A stretch of DNA of 64,000 bases from Fusibacter sp. A1 (GCF_004125825.1 NZ_QQWI01000012.1:1-64000); one strand, 5' to 3'. Positions 7,159 to 16,965 are shown, counted from the first letter of the stretch. A program made the numbers and translations. Notes: generated by a model not told the origin, from the letters alone.

Positions 7159-7232
7159 GGCGGCATAGCCAAGTGGTAAGGCAGAGGACTGCAAATCCTT
7201 TATCCCCAGTTCAAATCTGGGTGCCGCCTCCA
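7159..7232 (+). tRNA. tRNA-Cys (GCA)
   Basis: A 74-nt cloverleaf, acceptor GGCGGCA/TGCCGCC, anticodon GCA in CTGCAAA, encoded CCA. Last tRNA of the cluster. Confidence 0.95.
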
Positions 7233-7237
7233 TCAAG

Positions 7238-7269
7238 AAAAACTCAATCAATCGATTGAGTTTTTTTTA
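7238..7269 (+). terminator. Terminator of the tRNA cluster
   Basis: ACTCAATC pairs with GATTGAGT and is followed by a run of eight T. Confidence 0.87.
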
Positions 7270-7282
7270 TGTTCTCTACAAA

Positions 7283-7329
7283 GTTTAGTGCTACTAAACC
7301 TTGCGTTTACATTTGTGTTGTTTTATAAT
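7283..7329 (+). promoter_or_regulatory. Promoter and operator of the polyamine operon
   Basis: TTGCGT (7301-7306), 17 bp, TATAAT (7324-7329). A perfect palindrome GTTTAGT-GCT-ACTAAAC (7283-7299) abuts the -35 box, and another ACTAAAC half-site follows the -10 (about 7329-7335). This is the likely binding site of the cupin regulator encoded next. Confidence 0.72.
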
Positions 7330-7367
7330 ACTAAACATGGAGTTTGTTTATACAAAGGAGTGTTAAT

Positions 7368-7907
7368 TTGAATATCGGGAATAAGATCAAAAGACTTAGG
7401 TTAGAGAACAATTTGACACAAGAGGAACTGGCTTCAAGATGTGACCTATCGAAAGGATTCATTTCGCTGATGGAACGTGATCTGACTTCGCCTTCCATTG
7501 CTACGCTTGTTGATATCCTAGATACGTTAGGTACTAATCTGAATGAGTTTTTCAGCGAAGAGCATGATGAGAAAATCGTATTCGGACCAGAGGATATCTT
7601 TACGACGCAAAATGAAGAACTGGGACATCAGGTTTCATGGTTGATCAGTAATTCTCAGAAAAACGATATGGAGCCGATTTTAATCGAACTTGATCCGATG
7701 GGGGTATACACCGACGAGGAGTCTCATGAAGGAGAAGAGTTCGGTTATTGTTTGACGGGTCAAATTGAAGTGCAGCTGGGTAAAAAAACATATCGAATCA
7801 AAAAGGGTGAAAGTTTCTATTATCGCTCGAATATATGGCACCGCATCTCTAATCCTTACAAACGGCCTGCGACTGTTTTGATGATTAGTACACCACCGAG
7901 TTTTTAG
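7368..7907 (+). CDS. XRE-family regulator with cupin domain (PuuR-like)
   Basis: An N-terminal helix-turn-helix (about residues 3-60; LTQEELASRCDLSKGFISLME) is joined to a C-terminal cupin (about residues 110-178; GYCLTGQIEVQLG ... WHRISNP). This architecture is typical of regulators of polyamine or amino-acid uptake and breakdown. The TTG at 7368 is chosen because AAAGGAG sits seven bases upstream; the frame opens further upstream without a site. It is first in an operon with potABCD, six bases ahead of potA, so it probably controls polyamine uptake, perhaps sensing putrescine or spermidine. The ligand is inferred from context only. Confidence 0.88.
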   Translation: MNIGNKIKRLRLENNLTQEELASRCDLSKGFISLMERDLTSPSIATLVDILDTLGTNLNEFFSEEHDEKIVFGPEDIFTTQNEELGHQVSWLISNSQKNDMEPILIELDPMGVYTDEESHEGEEFGYCLTGQIEVQLGKKTYRIKKGESFYYRSNIWHRISNPYKRPATVLMISTPPSF

Positions 7908-7916
7908 GAGAGTATG

Positions 7917-8954
7917 ATGAGCAGGATAATTGAGACAAGTAAGCTTACAAAAGTATACGGTGAAGACACAGTTGTGAATGACTTGGACGTATGGATTAAT
8001 GAAAATCAGTTTTTAACCCTATTGGGACCAAGCGGATGTGGTAAAACAACTACCTTGAGAATGATCGGTGGTTTTGAAAAACCTACTTCTGGAGAAATAC
8101 GCTTTGATGGGAAAAGATTAAATGACATACCGCCATATGAAAGACAGATTAACACTGTTTTTCAGAAGTATGCTCTATTTCCACATCTGAACGTTTATGA
8201 AAACATCGCATTCGGTCTTAGGATAAAAAAGATTTCTGAGAGCGAAATCAGAAATCGTGTACACAGGATGCTTGAGCTCGTAAACCTGGCAGGATATGAA
8301 AAACGAAGAATCAATGCGCTAAGTGGAGGCCAACAGCAGAGAATTGCCATTGCAAGGGCACTGGTCAACGAGCCTAAGGTCCTTTTGCTTGACGAACCGC
8401 TTGGAGCGCTTGATTTAAAGCTTAGAAAAGAAATGCAGCATGAGCTTAAGGCAATGCAGCAAGAGGTAGGGATCACATTTATCTATGTCACCCATGACCA
8501 GGAAGAAGCGCTGACGATGTCGGATAAGATCATCATCATGAACCATGGGGTCATTCAGCAGATCGGGTCTCCGACAGATATCTACAACGAGCCTGAAAAT
8601 GCGTTTGTAGCTGATTTTATAGGAGAGTCGAACATTATCTCAGGGGTGATGATCGACGACTATAAAGTGGCTTTTCTGGGGCATGAGTTCATCTGCGTAG
8701 ATAAGGATTTTACGAAAAATGAGAACGTTGAAATTGTGATACGACCGGAAGATATCACCTTGAACGATCCAAATGGTGGAGTGAACGGTATTGTGTCTTC
8801 TGTGGTTTTCAAAGGTGTTCATTATGAGATGCTGATTGAGTCGAGCGGATTCGAGTGGCTTGTCCATTCCACAAGGATGAGGTCAAAAGGAGAAATGGTT
8901 TCGTTGAATTTCGGTCCTGAAGACATTCATGTCATGGAAAAGGTGAGCTTATGA
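7917..8954 (+). CDS. potA: Spermidine/putrescine ABC transporter, ATP-binding protein
   Basis: This is the ATPase driving polyamine import. Walker [11 protein letters not shown]-loop, signature LSGGQQQR and Walker [13 protein letters not shown] are intact, followed by the H-loop in [11 protein letters not shown]. The C-terminal ~100 residues form the TOBE-like regulatory domain found in PotA. ATG codons at 7914 and 7917 are adjacent, and the second has the better spacing from AGGAG. The stop overlaps the potB start. Membership in the Pot operon (regulator-A-B-C-D) makes the substrate class fairly safe. Confidence 0.94.
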   Translation: MSRIIETSKLTKVYGEDTVVNDLDVWINENQFLTLLGPSGCGKTTTLRMIGGFEKPTSGEIRFDGKRLNDIPPYERQINTVFQKYALFPHLNVYENIAFGLRIKKISESEIRNRVHRMLELVNLAGYEKRRINALSGGQQQRIAIARALVNEPKVLLLDEPLGALDLKLRKEMQHELKAMQQEVGITFIYVTHDQEEALTMSDKIIIMNHGVIQQIGSPTDIYNEPENAFVADFIGESNIISGVMIDDYKVAFLGHEFICVDKDFTKNENVEIVIRPEDITLNDPNGGVNGIVSSVVFKGVHYEMLIESSGFEWLVHSTRMRSKGEMVSLNFGPEDIHVMEKVSL

Positions 8955-9775
8955 TGAAAAGATACAGTAGTGCCCCTTATTTAGTATGGAGCGCGCTATT
9001 TATCATTATTCCACTATTGATGATTCTTTTCTTGGCTTTTACCAAAACAACGGAAGCGGGATACGCTTTTTCTTTGGAAAGTGTCTTTCGACTGTTTGAT
9101 CCCTTGGTGATGCGTATCGGTATCCGGTCGTTTGTTATGGCGCTTGTGGCCACAGCCCTGTGTCTGGTACTTGGTTATCCAGTCGCCTATATGTTGACGA
9201 AACTGCCTGCAAGGGTTGAGAAGTGGCTCGTGGTCCTACTTGTGCTCCCCATGTGGATGAATTTTTTATTAAGAACGTATGCGATTCAGTATTTACTTGG
9301 ACCAACAGGTCTTGTGAATCAAGTGATGATGTCAATGGACCTTCCTACGCTTAATCTGCTATTCAATGAAGGCGCGGTCCTATTCGGCATGGTTTACAAT
9401 TACATTCCATTCATGATTCTGCCTATCTATACGGTCATCAGTAAAATGGACAACAAGCTTATAGAGGCTGCGGAAGACTTAGGTGCTACGGGTCGACGTG
9501 TTTTTACCCATATCATTTTGCCTTTGTCGCTCCCAGGTGTGTTTTCGGGGATTACGATGACGTTTATGCCGGCAGTGAGTACCTTTGTAATATCTGCGCT
9601 GCTGGGTGGCGGCAAGTATGATCTGATCGGTAACTTAATTGAACGCCAGTTTACCCTTAGCTACGACTGGCACTTCGGGTCTGCGCTATCTATGGTACTG
9701 ATGATTATCATACTGCTGCTGATGACAGTGCTTGGCCGGTTTGAAGGGGAAAGCGAAGGTGGCGGATTATGGTAA
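8951..9775 (+). CDS. potB: Spermidine/putrescine ABC transporter permease PotB
   Basis: A membrane permease of about six helices with the inner-membrane coupling motif [25 protein letters not shown] (EAA loop), which docks onto PotA. The 274-residue length is normal. It overlaps the potA stop (ATGA) and its own end overlaps potC by seven bases, so translation is coupled along the operon. Confidence 0.93.
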   Translation: MMKRYSSAPYLVWSALFIIIPLLMILFLAFTKTTEAGYAFSLESVFRLFDPLVMRIGIRSFVMALVATALCLVLGYPVAYMLTKLPARVEKWLVVLLVLPMWMNFLLRTYAIQYLLGPTGLVNQVMMSMDLPTLNLLFNEGAVLFGMVYNYIPFMILPIYTVISKMDNKLIEAAEDLGATGRRVFTHIILPLSLPGVFSGITMTFMPAVSTFVISALLGGGKYDLIGNLIERQFTLSYDWHFGSALSMVLMIIILLLMTVLGRFEGESEGGGLW

Positions 9776-10596
9776 GGAAGATTTTTGACGGGGTTTTCGA
9801 CTTTTTTGATAAGCCCCTGATGCAGCGGAGTTATCTTGCGCTGATCTATGCGGTCTTGTATGCTCCGATACTTATTCTGATGGTGTTCTCCTTCAATGAA
9901 GGAAAGCGCGGAGGAAAGTGGCAAGGTTTCACCTTTAAGTGGTATGGTGAACTCTTCAATGACAGCCAGATCATGAAGGCGTTATACTATACGTTAACGA
10001 TCGCACTTATCGCTTCGATTGTTGCAACTTTAATAGGCACACTGGCTGCATATGGGATTCACAGGTATAAGAAGAAATGGGCTAAGAAATCAATTTTGGC
10101 GGTCAATAATATTCCGATTTTGAATCCGGATATCGTCACCGGTGTCGCCTTGATGGTCTGGTTCGCTTTTTTATTCAATGCTATTTTTGGTATCCGTAAT
10201 GGATTTTTGACGCTTTTGATAGCGCATATCACATTTTGTATTCCCTATGTGGTGCTTTCTGTTTTACCTAAACTGAAGCAGATGCCAAAAGACACTGTCG
10301 AGGCAGCCATGGACTTAGGTGCAAAACCATCTCAAGCGTTTATGAAAGTGGTTTTACCAGAAATTAAACCTGGCATCGTGACAGGTGCCCTCATAGCATT
10401 TACTTTATCGATTGATGATTTTGTAATCAGTTTCTTCACCACTGGAAGTGGTGTGCAGAATTTATCCATTTCAATTTTTTCGATGGCCAGAAAGGGTATC
10501 AGTCCAAAAATCAATGCTCTTTCGACACTCATGTTTCTTGCGGTTATTGGGCTATTGATAGTCGTCAATAAAAGAAGCAAGATTGAAGACCTTTAG
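9769..10596 (+). CDS. potC: Spermidine/putrescine ABC transporter permease PotC
   Basis: The second permease of the importer, 275 residues with about six helices. The EAA loop is EAAMDLGAKPSQAFMKVVLPEIKPG, and the C-terminal part contains LSIDDFVISFFTTG, a typical PotC sequence. It lies between potB and potD in the same transcript, starting inside the potB end. Confidence 0.93.
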   Translation: MVRKIFDGVFDFFDKPLMQRSYLALIYAVLYAPILILMVFSFNEGKRGGKWQGFTFKWYGELFNDSQIMKALYYTLTIALIASIVATLIGTLAAYGIHRYKKKWAKKSILAVNNIPILNPDIVTGVALMVWFAFLFNAIFGIRNGFLTLLIAHITFCIPYVVLSVLPKLKQMPKDTVEAAMDLGAKPSQAFMKVVLPEIKPGIVTGALIAFTLSIDDFVISFFTTGSGVQNLSISIFSMARKGISPKINALSTLMFLAVIGLLIVVNKRSKIEDL

Positions 10597-10605
10597 GAGG
10601 TAACG

Positions 10606-11637
10606 ATGAAAAGAATTTTAAGCGTTTTACTTGTGGTTGTAATGATGTTCGCACTCACAGCGTGCGGCAGTGACAAAAAGGTACTTTATGTCTACAACTG
10701 GGGCGAGTACATGGACGAAAGTCTTCGTGAGCAATTTACCGAAGAAACTGGAATCCAAGTGATTTATGAGGAATATGCGACAAATGAGGATATGTATGTC
10801 AAGCTTAAAAATGGTGGAACACAATATGATATTGCTATTCCGTCAGATTACATGATCGAGAAGCTTATTTCTGAGGACATGCTTGAAAAAGTTGATACTT
10901 CTTTGATCGACAATTACGGTCAAATCGGTGATGCATATAGGAATTTAGCCTATGATCCAGGTAACGAATACAGTGTCCCTTATTTCTGGGGTACGGTTGG
11001 TATCCTTTACAACGAGACATTAGTTGACGATCCTGTGGACAGCTGGAACATTCTCTTTGACGAAAAGTACAAAGGGCAGATCCTGATGCTTGACTCGCAG
11101 CGCGACTCTTTGATGATCGCACTGAAACTACTTGGATATAGCATGAACACTCGAAATGAGAATGAGCTTGAAGAAGCGAAGCAGCTGCTTATGGATCAAA
11201 AGGATTTAGTGCTTGCTTATGTCGTGGATAACGGAAAAGACATTATGGTCGCAGATGGCGCCGCGTTCATGGCGACATGGAACGGTGAGGCCATCGCACT
11301 TCAGGATGAAAACGAGAACTTGAATTTCGCACTGCCTAAAGAAGGTACAAACGTGTGGTACGACGCCATGGTTATTCCTAAAGGGGCACAGAACTACGAT
11401 GAGGCGATCGCGTTTATCAACTTCATGCTGGATCCTGAGAACGCCGCGTTAAATACTGACTGGGTCGGTTATTCCACTCCGAATACAGGCGCGTTTGATC
11501 TTCTTGATGAGGAAGTTCAGAATAACGAGATCGCGTATCCGAATATCGACAACTTGAAAAACAGCGAAATTTTCAATGATCCGGGCGATTTCATAGAAGT
11601 TTACAACCGCGTTTGGACGGAGATAAAACTTAAGTAG
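10606..11637 (+). CDS. potD: Spermidine/putrescine-binding lipoprotein PotD
   Basis: The extracellular solute-binding component. It has a lipoprotein signal: a short basic start, a hydrophobic stretch, then the lipobox LTAC with the lipidated Cys at residue 20. The mature start VLYVYNWGEYMD is characteristic of PotD/PotF, where the aromatic residues contribute to the polyamine pocket. AGGAGG precedes the ATG. It is last in the operon; no strong terminator is seen before the tRNA-Arg gene. Confidence 0.94.
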   Translation: MKRILSVLLVVVMMFALTACGSDKKVLYVYNWGEYMDESLREQFTEETGIQVIYEEYATNEDMYVKLKNGGTQYDIAIPSDYMIEKLISEDMLEKVDTSLIDNYGQIGDAYRNLAYDPGNEYSVPYFWGTVGILYNETLVDDPVDSWNILFDEKYKGQILMLDSQRDSLMIALKLLGYSMNTRNENELEEAKQLLMDQKDLVLAYVVDNGKDIMVADGAAFMATWNGEAIALQDENENLNFALPKEGTNVWYDAMVIPKGAQNYDEAIAFINFMLDPENAALNTDWVGYSTPNTGAFDLLDEEVQNNEIAYPNIDNLKNSEIFNDPGDFIEVYNRVWTEIKLK

Positions 11638-11677
11638 TGAAAGTTAATTCAGAATTGTGCAACTTTAGTCAGAGCTG

Positions 11678-11705
11678 TTGACTTATCTCAATTTCATGGT
11701 AGAAT
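11678..11705 (+). promoter_or_regulatory. Promoter of tRNA-Arg copy 1
   Basis: TTGACT at 11678-11683, 16 bp, TAGAAT at 11700-11705, 13 bp ahead of the tRNA. Confidence 0.65.
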
Positions 11706-11718
11706 AAATATTGTTCAA

Positions 11719-11795
11719 GCGTTCTTAGCTCAGTTGGATAGAGTGTCTGGCTACGAACCAGAAGGTCGGGGGTTCAAATCCCTCAGGGCGCACCA
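11719..11795 (+). tRNA. tRNA-Arg (ACG), copy 1
   Basis: A 77-nt cloverleaf, acceptor GCGTTCT/AGGGCGC, anticodon ACG in CTACGAA (A34 would be edited to inosine), encoded CCA. Identical to the copy at 13038. Confidence 0.95.
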
Positions 11796-11803
11796 TGAAA
11801 TAG

Positions 11804-11836
11804 AAAACACCGTACATGAGGTACGGTGTTTTTTTA
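11804..11836 (+). terminator. Terminator of tRNA-Arg copy 1
   Basis: ACACCGTAC pairs with GTACGGTGT and is followed by T7. Confidence 0.87.
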
Positions 11837-11890
11837 TTGTTACAATTCGAAAAAATTGCTACAATAAGAGAAAACAGTTAGGAGAGCGAC

Positions 11891-12979
11891 ATGTTCAAAA
11901 ACAGAAGAAATTTCATTGAATATCTGGTACTTTCAAGTATCGCTGTTCTCATAGTCGCCTATGTCATTGTAAATTACCTTAGTATTCAGGCTTCTATCGG
12001 AAGGTTTTTTTCTGTCCTGACTCCTTTTTATATCGGGTTTGGTATCGCCTACGTGCTCAATAGACCCATATCCGCATTTGAAAAAGCACTGGGGGGCAAG
12101 AGGGGACTTATCATCGCAGTGACCTATTTAGGCTTGATATTGGGTATTTCGATGTTTTCAGCATATGTGGTTCCGCAGATCATCGACAACGGCATCTCTT
12201 TGGGGAGGGAAATCTCAAAGGGCGTCATTGCCTTGATGAAACAGTTTCAAGGGCTTGATTTTGGTCCGTACCAAGAAGTGGTCTACGAAAATCTGAACAG
12301 GATGGCTGAAATAGTGACTACGGTCTCCAACTTTATCGTGAGCAACCTGACTCAGATCTTTATCAATATCACATCGACTTTCATGAATGTATTTTTTGGT
12401 ATCATCATCTCAGTGTATATGCTGCTTGATAAACATAAGGTCTTGCAGCTTTTTAAGAATGTGACCAGATCCATATTTGGAAAAGAGAAAAGTGAACGTA
12501 TCATTTTTCACGCATCAGAAGTGAACACGGTATTTTCTCACTTTTTAACAGGGCTCCTGGTAGAGGCATTTATTGTCGGGATACTGGCCTATCTGGGCTT
12601 ATCTGTGATGGGTGTGAGATTCGCACTGATTCTTGGACTTATCATCATGAGTACAAATGTCATTCCTTATATCGGTCCCTTTATCGGCGCGATACCGGCT
12701 GTAACAGTCACGCTAATGTATGATCCGATCAAAGCGCTTTGGGTTGTGGTGTTTATCGTCATCCTGCAGCAATTTGACGGTAACTTTATCGGCCCGAGAG
12801 TGATGGGGAACTACATCGGATTAGATCCGATTTGGATTATCCTTTCAATTACCATAGGTGGAGGATTGTGGGGCGTTCTTGGAATACTTTTAGCTATACC
12901 GACAGGTGCGATTATCAAAATAACGCTATCTAGAATGATTACAAAATATGATGAAAAACATCATCAGGTAAAAAAATAA
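11891..12979 (+). CDS. AI-2E family transporter
   Basis: A 362-residue membrane protein with about seven or eight helices, including a long amphipathic central region (about residues 95-140) and the motif NVIPYIGPFIGAIPA typical of the AI-2E/UPF0118 family. Family members include exporters of autoinducer-2 and Na+/H+ antiporters, so the substrate is uncertain. AGGAG precedes the ATG. It is a single gene between two identical tRNA-Arg genes, with no obvious functional partner. Confidence 0.88.
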   Translation: MFKNRRNFIEYLVLSSIAVLIVAYVIVNYLSIQASIGRFFSVLTPFYIGFGIAYVLNRPISAFEKALGGKRGLIIAVTYLGLILGISMFSAYVVPQIIDNGISLGREISKGVIALMKQFQGLDFGPYQEVVYENLNRMAEIVTTVSNFIVSNLTQIFINITSTFMNVFFGIIISVYMLLDKHKVLQLFKNVTRSIFGKEKSERIIFHASEVNTVFSHFLTGLLVEAFIVGILAYLGLSVMGVRFALILGLIIMSTNVIPYIGPFIGAIPAVTVTLMYDPIKALWVVVFIVILQQFDGNFIGPRVMGNYIGLDPIWIILSITIGGGLWGVLGILLAIPTGAIIKITLSRMITKYDEKHHQVKK

Positions 12980-13037
12980 AAAAAGACTTGCAAGTGGCCT
13001 TGTTATGTTATAAGATATACTAGTCGTTAGGCGATAC

Positions 13038-13114
13038 GCGTTCTTAGCTCAGTTGGATAGAGTGTCTGGCTACGAACCAGAAGGTCGGGGGTTCAAATCC
13101 CTCAGGGCGCACCA
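13038..13114 (+). tRNA. tRNA-Arg (ACG), copy 2
   Basis: Base-for-base identical to the gene at 11719. A promoter-like TTGCAA...TAAGAT lies upstream (about 12989-13017). Confidence 0.95.
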
Positions 13115-13120
13115 TAAAAG

Positions 13121-13151
13121 AAAACACACTGCATATGCAGTGTGTTTTTTT
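13121..13151. terminator. Terminator after tRNA-Arg copy 2
   Basis: AACACACTGCAT pairs with ATGCAGTGTGTT, followed by T7 on the plus strand and by an A run upstream, so it can also serve the LCP gene coming from the right. Confidence 0.85.
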
Positions 13152-13166
13152 ATGTTCATTTTTCAG

Positions 13167-14444
13167 TTAAATCTCAAGTTTGCCCAGAATGATCATGATT
13201 TCATTTTTTGACCCCAGCCGATTTGGATCGACGATGACCTCTGAAAGCTTAAAGTGTGATTTGAGGTCCTGTCCAAGACCTAGCTCTGGAACGATGATCT
13301 GGGTCTTGATAGTTCTTGTGCCGTTGAAGTCGCCTGTTTCATCTACTGCGTATCCAAGCTTTTCAAAGAGCGCCTGATATTCATCTGCAAGTCCTGATGA
13401 TCCGTTTCCGTTGAGGATGCGTAAAGAGTATTCGAGACTGTCTTGTTGTGGATACTGGTCCGCTGTCAAGGATGTCGAGTAAAAGGCTTTAAGCTCTGAA
13501 ACCGATGGTGGATCGTAGTAGTAGATGCCATCGATCCGGTTGTCCTTGCCAGGTAGCGTATGGGAGTAGATTTTGTCAAAGTCGATATGTTTGGTTGTCT
13601 GCATTAAAGCTAAAACATCGTTTAAATTTGCATCTGTCTGAACGAACTCGGATAAGGAGTTGAATACTTCTGTGATATTGAATGCCGTGTCGAGCGTGAA
13701 GACTTTTTTCAGGTATGCGCTTAAGAAGTACTGCTGCATCTCCATGCGTCCAAAATCTCCGTAGCCTGAATTGTTGTTCCCTTTTCTAAATCGGACAAGC
13801 TGTTCCGCCTTATCGCCATCAAGCAGCTGCAAACCTTCTTGTAGATTGATATGCAGATTCTGTGTGGGATCGTCGTAATTCATCGCTTGTGGAACATAGA
13901 CCTCTACGCCGCCTACTGAATCGACTACTTCTTTAAATGCGTTGATATTGATCATGATCAGGTGATCGAATGAAATATCTAGTAGCTCTTCTATCGCTTT
14001 TGCTGTCAGTGAGGCTGGGCTTTCGTAATCCGCCATTTTGGCATAGGCATGAAGCTCTGTCAGTTTGATGTGCGGACTGTGGTTTCTAATCAGTTCCTGT
14101 ACGTTCTCCGAGAGGTCTATTCTGTAATCCCTCGGTATGGAGAACATCGATGTGGTATTGGTGTGTGGATCGTAGTGCACTACCATCATCGAATCGGTAC
14201 GGTAGCCGCTCTTATCTGTTCCAAGCAATAAGAGGTTGATTTCCTTATCGGCTTTATCATTTGTCTTTCCATCCGAGGATTGCTCATCGTTGGGATCGAT
14301 AGCGACGATATTTTCTTCAATAACAGTCCTTTTAAACGTGAATTTACTGAAGTAGTGGTGGGCAACTCCATAGCTGCCTGCGAATAAGAGCATAAAGAAT
14401 AATAGTGAAAACACTATTGTTTTTTTTAAGTTGTGTTTTTTCAT
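13167..14444 (-). CDS. LytR-CpsA-Psr (LCP) family protein
   Basis: LCP enzymes transfer anionic or other glycopolymers from lipid carriers to peptidoglycan at the outer membrane face. There is one N-terminal membrane helix (about residues 9-30). The LCP domain covers about 65-300, with NLLLLGTDKSGYRTDSMMVVHYD and the conserved R/D pattern (FSIPRDYRIDL, VRFRKGN...). A C-terminal LytR_C-like domain follows (about 330-425; SLEYSLRILNGNGSSGLADEY). At 425 residues it is full length. It stands alone, convergent with tRNA-Arg. Confidence 0.92.
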   Translation of the reverse strand: MKKHNLKKTIVFSLLFFMLLFAGSYGVAHHYFSKFTFKRTVIEENIVAIDPNDEQSSDGKTNDKADKEINLLLLGTDKSGYRTDSMMVVHYDPHTNTTSMFSIPRDYRIDLSENVQELIRNHSPHIKLTELHAYAKMADYESPASLTAKAIEELLDISFDHLIMININAFKEVVDSVGGVEVYVPQAMNYDDPTQNLHINLQEGLQLLDGDKAEQLVRFRKGNNNSGYGDFGRMEMQQYFLSAYLKKVFTLDTAFNITEVFNSLSEFVQTDANLNDVLALMQTTKHIDFDKIYSHTLPGKDNRIDGIYYYDPPSVSELKAFYSTSLTADQYPQQDSLEYSLRILNGNGSSGLADEYQALFEKLGYAVDETGDFNGTRTIKTQIIVPELGLGQDLKSHFKLSEVIVDPNRLGSKNEIMIILGKLEI

Positions 14445-14554
14445 GTTAACCCTTCTTTCCTATCTGAATAATCATCGATAAGCATATCACAACTGCTTGA
14501 TTGTGTCATTCAAAATCAAAAACCGTTATCGTTTTGTTATATTTGAAAAAAGAA

Positions 14555-14612
14555 TTGAAATTATTTACGGTCTCATGTAAAATTAAATGAACATATGAAC
14601 AATCATTCATAT
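14555..14612 (+). promoter_or_regulatory. Promoter and ArsR/SmtB-type operator for the metal ATPase
   Basis: TTGAAA (14555-14560), 17 bp, TAAAAT (14578-14583). Just downstream is the palindrome ATATGAA-N6-TTCATAT (14593-14612), which resembles operators of metal-sensing ArsR/SmtB repressors such as CzrA and CadC. No such repressor gene is adjacent. Confidence 0.6.
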
Positions 14613-14630
14613 GAAAAGAGAGGGGATCGT

Positions 14631-16964
14631 ATGAAAAGACAATTTAAACTGAAGCATCTGACATGTTCAGGCTGTGCCGAAGCGATTCAGAGGGACTTGA
14701 AAGGTACTGATGATATCACTAATGTAAGTTTTAATTTTGCAACTGGAGAATTGACATTAGACCTGAATGCACCTATAGAGAACCTATTTGCCAAGGTTCA
14801 AAAAATCGTTCACAGTCATGAAGAAGAAGTAGAGATCATCGAGAAGGATGACAAGCGTGTCGAGTTCGTATTTTTACTTGAGGGACTCACATGTGCTGGT
14901 TGTACTGAGAAAATCATGACAGCACTGAGAAGGGACGAGGATTATGATAATGTCTCTTATCAATTCGCTACAGGTGAACTTAAGCTAGAAACAAGTATCA
15001 AGTCAAACCTCAGAAGCCGACTTCAGACGCTGATCGACGGCTATGAAGATGGTGTTACCGTTGTTCCTTCCTCAAGAAACATTATCCAAACCCAAGCGCT
15101 GACGGTAAAGAAGAAAACGCTCTTTGAATTTTCAAGAAAACAGAGGGTCACGATTGGTGCGGTGGGCTTTATCATCGGTATTTTGAGTCAAAGCTATTTG
15201 ACAGGTATTGAAATCTATGCAAAGGCTCTTATGGTTTTCGCCTATCTGGTGGTCGGGTATCCTGTCATTAGAAAGGCATTTAAGAATATTGGAAAAGGAC
15301 AATGGTTCGACGAGAATTTTTTGATGACCATTGCGACAGCGGGAGCGTTCATCCTAGGTGAACTACCTGAAGCGGTTGGAGTAATGCTTTTTTATGAGAT
15401 AGGTGAACTGTTTCAAGACAAAGCTGTCAACCAGTCAAGGGGGGCGATTAAATCCTTGCTCGCCATAAGACCGGATCGTGCGCATCTGATGATAGAAAAT
15501 GAAGAAAGGGATATAGCTCCTGAGCTGCTTAACGAAGAGGACCTAATCGTCGTAAAGCCTGGTGAAAGAGTACCTGTAGATGGTGTTATTGAAAATGGTG
15601 CGGCGTATATCGATACTTCTGCGCTGACAGGGGAGTCGGTTCCTGTATACAAGGCGGTAGGAGAAACCCTATTTAGCGGTTTTTTAGTACAGGATAGTGT
15701 GCTTACACTGAGAGTAAAGAAAGTATTCTCTGAATCGACAGCATCAAAGATCATTGATCTTGTGCAAAATGCGACAGCCAGCAAAGCGACGACAGAACAG
15801 TTTATTACAAAATTCGCTCGTATCTATACGCCGGCGGTTGTCGTATCGGCCGCTATGATAGCCCTTATTGTTCCCTTATTCACAGGATTTGATTTTAGCA
15901 TGTGGATCTACAGGGCGCTGATTTTCTTGGTTATCTCGTGTCCATGCGCCCTTGTCGTATCGATACCCCTAAGTTACTTTGGTGGATTGGGTGCCGCTTC
16001 AAAGCATGGAATCCTGATTAAAGGCGGGAACTACTTAGAAGCCTTATCTGGACTTTCGCATATCGTATTCGATAAGACAGGTACGCTGACAAAGGGTGAA
16101 TTTAAAGTCACAAAAGTCGAGACGTTAAACGGTTTTACCGAAGAAGAAGTACTTGAGTATGCGGCAGTGGCAGAAATTCACTCGACTCATCCGATTGCCA
16201 AGGCGATTGTTGAAGCCCATGGTAAAAGAGTAGACAAGCTGAAGGACTATAAAGAACTATCCGGTAAAGGGATTGTCGCATCTGATGAGGCCCTGGAAGT
16301 AGTAGCAGGAAAAAGAACATTCGTTGCCGAGTATCTTACAGATACTATGGATATTCATGAGTCAAACCTCACGGAAGTCTACATTGCTGTCAATAAAAAG
16401 CTGATCGGCATACTTTCGATTAGTGATTCCTTGAAAGAGGGAAGTAAGCAGTTGATTGAAAGCCTTACTGAAAAAGGGATCAGTGTATCGATGCTCACCG
16501 GTGACAAGGAAGAAGTGGCTGGCATGGTCGCTGAGGAACTTGGAATCGCCAACTATTATTCAGGTCTGATGCCTGAAGACAAGCTAAAGCATTTAGTTGA
16601 AATCATAGATATCGAAAACGGTCATACAGCTTTTGTGGGTGACGGTATAAATGACGCTCCAGTTCTTGCGCGCGCCGATATAGGTGTCGCTATGGGCGGC
16701 CTTGGATCTGAAGCTGCCATAGAAGCTGCAGATGTGGTACTGATGAATGACGATATCGAAAGAATAATCGATGCGATTGCGATTGCAAAGAGAACCCGTA
16801 CGATTGTCTATCAGAACATATTTTTCGCTCTTGGAGTGAAGGTGGCGTTTCTTGTGATGGGAGTCGCTGGTCTTTCCGGTATGTGGGAAGCTGTATTTGC
16901 AGACGTGGGTGTGGCGCTACTTGCCGTGCTTAACGCATCCAGGGTCATGAAGTTCAAAAAATAG
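14631..16964 (+). CDS. Heavy-metal P-type ATPase, probably Zn/Cd/Pb exporter
   Basis: It exports metal at the cost of ATP. Two N-terminal HMA-like domains carry CSGC (C12, C15) and CAGC (C88, C91). The membrane metal site is CPC (about residues 437-439), the phosphorylated Asp lies in DKTGTLT (about D481), and GDGINDAPVLARADIGVAMG is the hinge. The last helix reads FADVGVALLAVLNA; the conserved Asp there is typical of the Zn/Cd class (ZntA/CadA), unlike copper pumps. The start at 14631 follows GAGAGGGG; a longer frame from 14595 would cover the operator. Substrate class is an inference. Confidence 0.92.
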   Translation: MKRQFKLKHLTCSGCAEAIQRDLKGTDDITNVSFNFATGELTLDLNAPIENLFAKVQKIVHSHEEEVEIIEKDDKRVEFVFLLEGLTCAGCTEKIMTALRRDEDYDNVSYQFATGELKLETSIKSNLRSRLQTLIDGYEDGVTVVPSSRNIIQTQALTVKKKTLFEFSRKQRVTIGAVGFIIGILSQSYLTGIEIYAKALMVFAYLVVGYPVIRKAFKNIGKGQWFDENFLMTIATAGAFILGELPEAVGVMLFYEIGELFQDKAVNQSRGAIKSLLAIRPDRAHLMIENEERDIAPELLNEEDLIVVKPGERVPVDGVIENGAAYIDTSALTGESVPVYKAVGETLFSGFLVQDSVLTLRVKKVFSESTASKIIDLVQNATASKATTEQFITKFARIYTPAVVVSAAMIALIVPLFTGFDFSMWIYRALIFLVISCPCALVVSIPLSYFGGLGAASKHGILIKGGNYLEALSGLSHIVFDKTGTLTKGEFKVTKVETLNGFTEEEVLEYAAVAEIHSTHPIAKAIVEAHGKRVDKLKDYKELSGKGIVASDEALEVVAGKRTFVAEYLTDTMDIHESNLTEVYIAVNKKLIGILSISDSLKEGSKQLIESLTEKGISVSMLTGDKEEVAGMVAEELGIANYYSGLMPEDKLKHLVEIIDIENGHTAFVGDGINDAPVLARADIGVAMGGLGSEAAIEAADVVLMNDDIERIIDAIAIAKRTRTIVYQNIFFALGVKVAFLVMGVAGLSGMWEAVFADVGVALLAVLNASRVMKFKK

Positions 16965-16965
16965 T

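Noticed and set aside
6896-7251. Open frames on both strands across the tRNA genes
   Set aside because: They consist of translated tRNA sequence (repeated GSGSVVEHRLAKAR-type strings) with no coding signals of their own.
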